Source: Bog-756 sp963845485 (GTDB taxonomy: Bacteria > Actinomycetota > Acidimicrobiia > Acidimicrobiales > RAAP-2). From it: a stretch of DNA of 64,000 bases. Location of the stretch: positions 62,001 to 126,000 of the forward strand of contig CAWJSI010000015.1 in the NCBI GenBank assembly GCA_963845485.1, given 5' to 3'. A program made the translations under genes and the position numbers. Positions within the stretch are counted from its first letter, which is position 1. Every line of letters begins with the position of its first letter. The notes below the pieces were generated by a model. It saw nothing but the letters and a program-made list of their open reading frames with translations, was not told the DNA's origin and made no database searches. This document shows, one piece after another, positions 34,584 to 41,833 of the stretch.

Positions 34584-36566
34584 ATGAAAGTGGGTATGGA
34601 GCCCCCGATCCGCGCGGAGTCAGACCGAGGAGGCGGTGCGTTCGGGTCTGTCTCCCTGGACGGCACCGCCCTCCTCGAGGATCCCGACGAGGACAGCCCG
34701 ATCGACGCATCGGCGGAAGTCGACGCTCCGGTCAGCCTGGACGCACCGGTCAGCCTGGACGCACCGGTCAGCCTGGACGCACCGGTCAGCCTGGACGCAC
34801 CGGTCAGCCTGGACGCACCGGTCAGTGCGGAACGGATCGAGCTCGGCCGAGCCCTACTGGCCCGGGCCGACGAGGTCGGTCAGATGGTGAACGATCAGTT
34901 CGCCGTGGACCTCCGGGGCAATGCCTACGTGACCGCCCGGCTGGGCACCGAGCTCATCGGCCGTTGGTTGGCCACCGACCGGGCCGCCTCCGACGAGGAC
35001 GAGGCGGTGCTGGCCCAGCAGGGTGAGCAGGCCATCTTGGAGGACGCCGTCCTGGCCAGCGTGGCCAAGGCCTACTTCGCCTGGCGCGACATCACCATCG
35101 CCGTGCTGAAAGAGGAGGGCTACCGGCTGGGGGTGAGCGAGCGCCTGTTGACCCTTGCCACCAACGTGGTCCGGTTCAGCTGTGACGGCAGCATGGTGCG
35201 CATCATCCGCCAGTTCGATGACACCCGGCGCTCCCTCCAACAGAAATTGAACGACGAACAGGCCCGATTGGCCCACCGGGCCCTGCACGACCAACTGACC
35301 GGCCTGCCCAATCGGGCCCTGTTGGCCGACCGGCTCCGCCAGGCGGCGGCCTCCCAGGAGCGACGGGGGAGCGGGGCCGTCCTCCTCTACTTGGACCTCG
35401 ACAACTTCAAGGCCATCAACGACCGGTTCGGCCATCCGGCCGGCGACTGCCTGTTGGTGGCCGTGGCCGACCGGCTGCAGGCCCTGGCCCGGGCCGGTGA
35501 CACCGTGGCCCGACTGGGTGGCGACGAGTTCGTCGTCCTGGCCAGCGATCTCACCGACCCCGAGGGTGCGGCGCGCTCATTGGCCGAGCGCATCCACCTG
35601 GCCATGCGGGAGGCGGTGCCGGTGGGCGAGCGACAGCTGCACACCTCGGTGAGCATCGGCATCACCTCGGTCCACCCCGACTCGGACCCCGAAGTGGTCC
35701 TGGCCCAGGCCGATGCGGCCATGTACCAGGCCAAGCGGGGTGGCCCGGCTCGCTACGAGGCCTTCAACCCGGTCATCGGCGAGGACAAGCGCCGCAGCAG
35801 CCAACTGGCCCACGAGCTCCGGGGGGCCTTCGAGCGCCACCAGCTCACGCTTCATTATCAGCCGGTCTTCACCTTCAGCGGGGAGGTGGTCGGCATGGAG
35901 GCGCTCCTGCGCTGGGAACATCCTGAGCTCGGCTCGGTGGCGCCCGACGAGTTCGTCCCCTTGCTGGAGCGCAGCCGGGAGATCGTCCCGGTGGGCCGAT
36001 GGGTCCTCCATGAGGCCACCCGGCAGTGTCGAACCTGGCAGTCCGAGGGCCACCGTGAACTCACGGTGTCGGTCAACATCTCCTCCCGCCAGCTCCAGGA
36101 CCCCGATTTTGCCGACGACGTGCGCCACGCCCTCACGCTGGCCGACCTGCCCCCAAGGTACCTGGTACTCGAGGTCACCGAGTCGGCGTTGGTCACCGAC
36201 ACCGTGCGGGTCCGTCAGGTGATGCAACAGGTGCGGGACCTCGGCGTCCACATCGCCCTCGACGATTTCGGAACCGGGTACTCGTCCCTGCTCTACCTGA
36301 AAGGACTCCCGATCGACCGCCTGAAGGTGGATCGGAGCTTCGTCTCGGGTCTGGGCTCGGCGGGCCAGGATCCGACCATCATCGCCACGGTGGTGGATCT
36401 GGCCCACAAACTGGGACTGCGGGTGGTGGCCGAGGGCGTGGAGACCGAAGCCGAGCTGGCCGCGGTGGGGGAGATGGGGTGCGACGAGGTCCAGGGCTTC
36501 CTGCTGGGCCGACCGGGACCGGCCGGCGCCCTCCCGGCCGTGCGGCGGGAGTTCAGCGAGTCCTGA
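34584..36566 (+). CDS. soluble GGDEF/EAL c-di-GMP turnover protein with repeat-bearing N-terminus
   Basis: A 660-residue cytoplasmic protein. An acidic N-terminus carries six tandem DAPVSL-type hexapeptides (residues 47-82). An all-helical region (about 85-225) that may be a sensor follows. The GGDEF domain has 'LYLDLDNFKAINDRFGHPAG' and GGDEF at 312-316, with an RxxD site in 'LARAGDTVARL'. The EAL domain has GMEALLRW (EAL 439-441), 'LVLEVTESALVTD' and 'IALDDFGTGYSSLLYL'. Both domains keep their catalytic residues. ATG at 34584 and at 34596 are both plausible starts. No membrane segment is present, unlike the other two GGDEF/EAL proteins in the window. Confidence 0.93.
   Translation: MKVGMEPPIRAESDRGGGAFGSVSLDGTALLEDPDEDSPIDASAEVDAPVSLDAPVSLDAPVSLDAPVSLDAPVSLDAPVSAERIELGRALLARADEVGQMVNDQFAVDLRGNAYVTARLGTELIGRWLATDRAASDEDEAVLAQQGEQAILEDAVLASVAKAYFAWRDITIAVLKEEGYRLGVSERLLTLATNVVRFSCDGSMVRIIRQFDDTRRSLQQKLNDEQARLAHRALHDQLTGLPNRALLADRLRQAAASQERRGSGAVLLYLDLDNFKAINDRFGHPAGDCLLVAVADRLQALARAGDTVARLGGDEFVVLASDLTDPEGAARSLAERIHLAMREAVPVGERQLHTSVSIGITSVHPDSDPEVVLAQADAAMYQAKRGGPARYEAFNPVIGEDKRRSSQLAHELRGAFERHQLTLHYQPVFTFSGEVVGMEALLRWEHPELGSVAPDEFVPLLERSREIVPVGRWVLHEATRQCRTWQSEGHRELTVSVNISSRQLQDPDFADDVRHALTLADLPPRYLVLEVTESALVTDTVRVRQVMQQVRDLGVHIALDDFGTGYSSLLYLKGLPIDRLKVDRSFVSGLGSAGQDPTIIATVVDLAHKLGLRVVAEGVETEAELAAVGEMGCDEVQGFLLGRPGPAGALPAVRREFSES
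34722..34829 (+). repeat. six tandem 18-bp units coding DAPVSL
   Basis: Six head-to-tail 18-bp units, the inner four identical (unit GACGCACCGGTCAGCCTG). The first differs at one base and the last diverges after 14 bases. They encode DAPVSL five times, then DAPVSA. Because each unit is a whole number of codons, copy-number changes keep the frame of the GGDEF/EAL gene. Confidence 0.97.
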
Positions 36567-36599
36567 GGCATGGGGTGGGGCGCGGTCGGCTCAGGCCTC

Positions 36600-37991
36600 T
36601 CAGACCTGGGCCGGGATGGCCTGTTGGCCGTCCATCATGTCGGCCATCACCATGGTGATGAACCCGTCGGCCTCTTCGGTCATGCCCCCGGCGACCCCAC
36701 CGTAGATAGCCCCTGACGCCGGTGCCTCGTCGGCGTGCTCGACGGCATAGGCCACCGCCTCGGCCAGGTCGGTGGCGAAGGTAGCGGCCAGACCGTCCTG
36801 GGTCTGGGGCCGGGTCACCGCCATGTGGAGGGCGTTCGGGTACTGCTGCCCGTTGAAGCGCCATCCCCGGCCCCGCATGAAGTCGTTCACGTGGTAGATG
36901 TCGAACTCGTCGGAGGTGAAGCTGAACAGGAAGGTCGGGTTCCCGAGGATCCGGAGCTCGGGGTGGGACCGCACCGCGTCTTGCATGGTGGCGGCGGTCT
37001 CGAAGATCTGCTTGGCGTAGCGGCGGTAGCCCTCCCGGCCCAGCTGGACGAGTGACGCCCAGGTGGCGGCGATCAGCCCCCCCGATCGCGATCCGTCCAT
37101 GCCCGGTGAGCAGTACTTGCCCCCACTCCAGTCGGTGAGGAAGAAGTACTGGGCGTTGCGCAGGGCCTTGTCCCGGAAGGTGAGGACCGAGGTGCCCTTC
37201 AGGGCGTAGCCGTACTTGTGGGTGTCGGCCGAGATGGAGGTCACCCCGGGGATGCGGTAGTCGAAGACCGGGATGTCGTAGCCGAGCTCCTGGCCGAAGG
37301 GGAGGATGAATCCCCCGAGGCAGCTGTCCACGTGCAGCCCGACCCCGTGGGCCAGGGCGATGTCCGACAGGGCGTCGATGGGATCGATGGTGCCGTAGCC
37401 GTAGTTGCACGCCGAGCCCACGATGGCCACGGTCTGATCGTCGATGTGGGCATCGACCCACGCCGTGTCCACCTGGGTGGTGACCGGATCCACCGGCGCC
37501 ACCTTGAGTTCGATCCCGAACAGGTGGCAAGCCTTGTCGAAGGCGGGGTGGGCCGTCTCGGGCTTGATCACGTTGGCGTGGCGGACGCCCCGTTGCTGGG
37601 CGCCGTACTCGCGGTAGGCCAGCATGGCGTGGGAGATGGAACCGGTGCCGCCGCTCGACAACAGGCCGGCCGGCTCGGTGTCGGTCACCGCCTCGCCGTG
37701 GAGGAGATCGAGGGTCATGGCGATGATCTCGGCCTCGAACTTGGTGGCACTCGGACACAGGTCCCGCTGGAGGGCGTTCACGTGGGCGAAGCGGCCGAAC
37801 GCCTCGTTCAGGAACTCGTAGTGCTCGTGGTCACCGCAGTACATGGTGCCCGAGCACTTGCCCGTCTCCCACGAGGCGTCCTCTTCGGTGGCCATGGTGT
37901 GGAGGGTCTCGAGGATCTCGGCCCGCGGGGTTCCCTGTTCGGGAAGGGTGCGATGCACGGCGAAGCGGCCTTCGTAGGGGAACGAACTCAT
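36600..37991 (-). CDS. PLP-dependent decarboxylase/sphingosine-1-phosphate lyase-like protein
   Basis: A 463-residue fold-type I PLP enzyme of the group II decarboxylase family. The cofactor lysine is Lys259 in 'TSISADTHKYGYALKGTSVL', the pattern of sphingosine-1-phosphate lyases and their bacterial relatives. 'LLSSGGTGSISHAMLAYRE' binds the phosphate, and 'GVGLHVDSCLGGFILPFG' contains the aspartate (222) that contacts the pyridine nitrogen. Bacterial members may cleave phosphorylated long-chain bases or decarboxylate amino acids; the substrate is open. No membrane anchor is seen. It follows the Gfo/Idh/MocA gene after 65 bp on the same strand. Confidence 0.9.
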   Translation of the reverse strand: MSSFPYEGRFAVHRTLPEQGTPRAEILETLHTMATEEDASWETGKCSGTMYCGDHEHYEFLNEAFGRFAHVNALQRDLCPSATKFEAEIIAMTLDLLHGEAVTDTEPAGLLSSGGTGSISHAMLAYREYGAQQRGVRHANVIKPETAHPAFDKACHLFGIELKVAPVDPVTTQVDTAWVDAHIDDQTVAIVGSACNYGYGTIDPIDALSDIALAHGVGLHVDSCLGGFILPFGQELGYDIPVFDYRIPGVTSISADTHKYGYALKGTSVLTFRDKALRNAQYFFLTDWSGGKYCSPGMDGSRSGGLIAATWASLVQLGREGYRRYAKQIFETAATMQDAVRSHPELRILGNPTFLFSFTSDEFDIYHVNDFMRGRGWRFNGQQYPNALHMAVTRPQTQDGLAATFATDLAEAVAYAVEHADEAPASGAIYGGVAGGMTEEADGFITMVMADMMDGQQAIPAQV

Positions 37992-38056
37992 GGGACTGCC
38001 TCCTTGGCTGGCGGGATCACGCGCCCTCCGTTCCGATCACGGCCGGCGTGACCGGT

Positions 38057-39058
38057 TCACGCTCCCCGGGGGTGCATGTTGGCTGCACGGTACACGGCAT
38101 CGATGACCGTCATGTTCGCCACGGCGTCGGCCGGTGGGGTGAGGACCGGGCCGCCCCGCAGGACGGCGTCGCAGAACGCATCGAGCTGGTAGGCGTAGGT
38201 CGGGCGCCGTGAGGTGAACTCGTGCCGTCGGGTCCCCCCCGAGCGCACGCTCAGCCAGCTGAGGGTTTGGGGGGCGATCGGATTCATGACCCGCATCTCC
38301 CCGCGTGTTCCCCTCACCCGGGCCGCCACCCGGAGGAGGGACGACGACCACATGGAGCAGTGGACGGTGGCGGTATGGCCACCGGGGAACACGAGATCGG
38401 CGTCCATGGCCCGGTCGATGCCGTCGGTATACAAGGTGGCCCGGGCCGAGACGACGGTCGGCTCCCCCCTCCCGAGGAAGCGGGCCCAGTGCACCACATA
38501 GGCGCCCATGTCCATCATGGCCCCGCCGGCCAGCTCGGCCTGGTAGCGGATGTCGGACTTCTTCGGGATCGGTGCGCACAGCCACGCCTCGATGTGGCGG
38601 AGCTCCCCCAGCTCCCCGCCGTCCACGATCTCGCCCATCCGTCTGGCCAGCGGGTGGTAGCGGTAGTGGAAGGCCTCCATGACCACCAGCCCCTCACGCT
38701 CAGCGGCCCGGTCGGCCGCCGCTCGCACCTCCTTCGCCTCGGCCGCGTTGGCCGTGAAGGGCTTTTCGCACAGGACGTGCTTGCCGGCGGCCAGGGCGCG
38801 CAGGGTCCACTCGGCGTGGAGCGAGTTGGGCAGCGGGATGTAGACGGCGTCGATGTCGGGATCGGTGACCACGGCGTCGTAGCTGTCCTTCACCAGCGGG
38901 ATGTGGTGCCGGGTGGCGAAGTCGACTCCTCGGCGGAGGTGGCGGGCGGCCACGGCGTCCACACTGGCTTCAGGGTGCTTCCGGGCCGGTCGGATGAGCG
39001 CTGCCGGGGCGATCCGGGCGGCCCCGAGGACTCCGAATCGGACTGCGCTGGCCGGCAT
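38057..39058 (-). CDS. Gfo/Idh/MocA-family oxidoreductase
   Basis: A 333-residue NAD(P)-dependent dehydrogenase. 'VRFGVLGAARIAPAALIRPA' is the nucleotide-binding turn, 'GKHVLCEKPFTANAAEA' holds the family lysine, and 'MEAFHYRYHPLARRM' is a signature of the dihydrodiol dehydrogenase-like branch. The ATG at 39058 (AGGAAGG nine bases upstream) is preferred to the longer open frame to 39157. It is only 17 bp from the ATG of the divergent COQ4-like gene, so each promoter must lie inside the other gene if both starts are right. It probably shares a transcript with the PLP enzyme. Confidence 0.88.
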   Translation of the reverse strand: MPASAVRFGVLGAARIAPAALIRPARKHPEASVDAVAARHLRRGVDFATRHHIPLVKDSYDAVVTDPDIDAVYIPLPNSLHAEWTLRALAAGKHVLCEKPFTANAAEAKEVRAAADRAAEREGLVVMEAFHYRYHPLARRMGEIVDGGELGELRHIEAWLCAPIPKKSDIRYQAELAGGAMMDMGAYVVHWARFLGRGEPTVVSARATLYTDGIDRAMDADLVFPGGHTATVHCSMWSSSLLRVAARVRGTRGEMRVMNPIAPQTLSWLSVRSGGTRRHEFTSRRPTYAYQLDAFCDAVLRGGPVLTPPADAVANMTVIDAVYRAANMHPRGA

Positions 39059-39075
39059 GGGGCGGACCTTCCTGG

Positions 39076-40278
39076 ATGGATCGAACTGATTCGGAGGATA
39101 TCGTCGCGCTTGTGCCCGTGCCTCTTCCCGACGAGTCGACGGAGAACCGGCAGCCACCCGACGAGGCCGAGGTCCTCGGCCTCAGTCAGGGGCTCCTCGG
39201 CGTGGTGACGCCCGACGGCGGGCTCACCACGCTGCAGCGACTGCTGATCGTGGCGGTGGTGTCGGCCATGACCGGCTTCTCCCCCGATCTGAACGCCGAG
39301 CCGATCCCGCCGGAGGCCTTCGCTGAGCGCCTGGCCCGTCGGTCCCTCGGCTTTCGGACCCGCATCGTCCAGATGGTGATCCTCTATGTCCTGGTCCTCC
39401 AACCCATCCCGCTCGCCGTGGTGGACCGGGTGGAGCGATTCGCCCGCCAGGCGGGCGTGGACGAGGGGATGCTCTCGGTGGCCCACGAGTTCGCTACCGG
39501 GAGCCTGAGCCTCGCCGCCATGGACTTCGAGCGCAACGGCTACGCCTCCACCTGGAAGTCCGAGGACGAGGAGCTCCTCCATGTCTCCTCCCACGTGAGC
39601 GGCGCGTGGGAGGCGGTGGCCGACGACCCCGAGCTCGCCCGTCGCTGGCAGGAACTGGAGCTGCTTCCCGAAGGCACGCTCGGCCGCCGCGTATCCGACT
39701 TCTACCGAGCCCGCGGCTTCACCTATCCGGGAACCCCGGAGTCGGCCCCGCCTTTCTTGGCCCAGCACGACTGGGTGCACGTGATGGCCGACTACGGCAC
39801 CACCGTGGAGTCCGAGCTCGAGGTGTTCGCCTTCATCGCCCGGGCCAACGACGACATGCGGGCCTTCTCACTGCTGGCCATGGTGGTCTCGTTGTTCGAG
39901 ACGGCGTATCTGCCCACCGGGGCCGGTCTGTTCCAGGCCGACGCCGGCCACCTGTCCCAGGCCGGGGTGGCCACCCGGCTGGGGGATGCCATGCGCAGGG
40001 GGGCGTTGTGCAGCGGGAGCATCGACTTCCTCCGCATCGACTGGTTCTCGCTCGCCCATCTGCCCGTCGACGAGGTCCGAGCCCACTTCGGTGTGGTCGA
40101 GAAGTCCGAGATGGCGGTCTCCCAGGGCTCGGTGGGCCCATGGCAGCCGGGCGGGATCAGCCCCTTCCAGTGGGAGGCGGGCCAGGCCCTGGCCACGAGC
40201 AACGGCCGTCCCTACGACGCCTTCGGGGCGAGCTGTGAGCCCCCCTCCCGCAGTGGGGTGGCCTCGAGGGCGCAGTGA
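39076..40278 (+). CDS. COQ4-like protein with HDxxHx11E metal motif
   Basis: A 400-residue protein. Residues 231-247 read HDWVH followed by eleven residues and Glu, matching the HDxxHx11E zinc motif that defines COQ4 of ubiquinone synthesis. The surrounding 'EVFAFIARANDDMRAFSLLA' also fits the helix after that motif. The rest is helical, with 'LTTLQRLLIVAVVSAMTGF' near the N-terminus and no signal peptide. COQ4 helps coenzyme Q synthesis in eukaryotes and some bacteria; an actinobacterium normally makes menaquinone, so a different quinone or lipid role is likely. The start is uncertain (GTG at 39112 has GGAGGA upstream). The 3' end overlaps the convergent exporter gene by 67 bp. Confidence 0.6.
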   Translation: MDRTDSEDIVALVPVPLPDESTENRQPPDEAEVLGLSQGLLGVVTPDGGLTTLQRLLIVAVVSAMTGFSPDLNAEPIPPEAFAERLARRSLGFRTRIVQMVILYVLVLQPIPLAVVDRVERFARQAGVDEGMLSVAHEFATGSLSLAAMDFERNGYASTWKSEDEELLHVSSHVSGAWEAVADDPELARRWQELELLPEGTLGRRVSDFYRARGFTYPGTPESAPPFLAQHDWVHVMADYGTTVESELEVFAFIARANDDMRAFSLLAMVVSLFETAYLPTGAGLFQADAGHLSQAGVATRLGDAMRRGALCSGSIDFLRIDWFSLAHLPVDEVRAHFGVVEKSEMAVSQGSVGPWQPGGISPFQWEAGQALATSNGRPYDAFGASCEPPSRSGVASRAQ

Positions 40279-41753
40279 GTCATCCCGTCAACGGGTCCCT
40301 CCTCCTCCCGCACGGGCCCGGGCGGGTTGCGGATCCCGACCGCGGCGGTGATCCCGCCCAGCACGCACCAGGACCCGGCAATGAGCACGGCGCGCTGGAA
40401 GCCGTGGGCCAGCTCGTGGGGGTGGAGGTAGCTGAGGCCGGTGATACCGCCGAGGGCAGGCAGGATGGCGACGGCGATGAGGCTGCCGAGGCGGGCCACG
40501 TCGTTGTTCACCGCCGAGGCCAGGCCGGCGTGGCTCGGGGAGACGGAGTTGAGTGCCGTCGAGGTGAGGGGGGCGACCGTGGTGGCCAGTCCCAGGGCCA
40601 GGACCAGCACCGCCGGGAGGACCGACGTCACATAGGAGCCGTCGGGGGCTCGGCTCAACAGGACGAGGCCGCCGCCCACCACGACCGGGCCCACGCTCAT
40701 CTGGAGTCGGGGCCCGATCACCGTGGCCAGTCGGCCCGAGCGGGCCGACAGGGCCAGCATCACGACGGTGATGGGCAGCAGGGCCAGCCCGGACTCGAGG
40801 GGCGAGTAGCCGTCGGCCACCTGGAGCACCACCGGGAGGAGGAAGAGGACCCCACCCAGGCCGGCGTAGACCACGAAGGTCACGGCGTTGGTCACGGCGA
40901 ACTGGCGGTTGGCGAACAGGCCGAGGGGGAGCATGGGATTGGCGTTGCGCGACTCGACCACGGCGAACGCCCCGGCACCCAGTACGCCCACGGCCAGCGA
41001 GGCCAGCACCGGGCCCGACGTCCATCCCCGGGAGGGCCCTTCGATGAGGGCGTAGGCCGTGGCGGCGAGCGATGCCGTGGCCAGCACCGCGCCCCCCACG
41101 TCGATACTCCCGCCCGCGGTCGGGTCACGCGACTCGGGCACGTGGCGGGCCGACACGGCGAGCACCAGCACCCCGAGGGGGATGTTGATGAGGAAGATCC
41201 ACCGCCACGAGGCCGCGCTGATCAGGTAGCCGCCCACCAGGGGCCCGGCGGCCGTGGCCACACCACCGAGGCCCGACCAGGCCCCGATGGCCTCACTGCG
41301 GTCGTCGGTGGCGAAGGACGCCTCCAAGATGGCCAGGCTGCCCGGGGTGAGGAGGGCCCCGCCGACCCCTTGGAGGACACGGAGCACGATGAGCTCGGTG
41401 GAACCGGTGGCCAGAGCGCAGGCCGCCGAGGCCAGGGCGAACCAGGCCACCCCGACCATGAATACCCGTCGGCGTCCGAATCGGTCGCCGAGTGACCCAC
41501 CGAGCAACAGGAGGGAGGCCAGGGTGAGGGTGTAGCCGGTGACCACCCACTGGAGGGTGCCCAGGGTGGCGTGGAAGTCGCGGCCGAGGGTGGGCAGGGC
41601 GATGCCGATCACCGTGGCGTCGATGGCCGCCATGCCCGATCCGAGCACGGTGGCGGTGATGACCCACCGGCCGGCGGGGGAGTGGTAGGCCAACCCGTCG
41701 GCGGGGGGCCGGCCCCCCGGTGCGTCGGGGACGTCGGGCGTCCCGGGGTTCAT
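40212..41753 (-). CDS. MFS drug:H+ antiporter, DHA2 (14-helix) family
   Basis: A 513-residue inner-membrane exporter. Motif A 'LGGSLGDRFGRRRVFMVGVA' lies in the loop after the second helix, 'VLRVLQGVGGALLTPGSLAI' is motif B-like, and 'GPLVGGYLISAASWRWIFLI' is the antiporter motif C region. Fourteen hydrophobic segments can be traced, typical of EmrB/QacA-type proton-driven efflux. The ATG at 41753 is preferred; the frame upstream is Arg-rich noise. Its last 67 bases overlap the end of the COQ4-like gene on the other strand. The exported compound is unknown. Confidence 0.93.
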   Translation of the reverse strand: MNPGTPDVPDAPGGRPPADGLAYHSPAGRWVITATVLGSGMAAIDATVIGIALPTLGRDFHATLGTLQWVVTGYTLTLASLLLLGGSLGDRFGRRRVFMVGVAWFALASAACALATGSTELIVLRVLQGVGGALLTPGSLAILEASFATDDRSEAIGAWSGLGGVATAAGPLVGGYLISAASWRWIFLINIPLGVLVLAVSARHVPESRDPTAGGSIDVGGAVLATASLAATAYALIEGPSRGWTSGPVLASLAVGVLGAGAFAVVESRNANPMLPLGLFANRQFAVTNAVTFVVYAGLGGVLFLLPVVLQVADGYSPLESGLALLPITVVMLALSARSGRLATVIGPRLQMSVGPVVVGGGLVLLSRAPDGSYVTSVLPAVLVLALGLATTVAPLTSTALNSVSPSHAGLASAVNNDVARLGSLIAVAILPALGGITGLSYLHPHELAHGFQRAVLIAGSWCVLGGITAAVGIRNPPGPVREEEGPVDGMTHCALEATPLREGGSQLAPKAS

Positions 41754-41833
41754 CGTCACCCCGACACCGTCCCACAGCCTGGAGGGTCGGCACGCCGACG
41801 GGTTCAGCCCACGGCCCAATGTGTCGATGAGGA

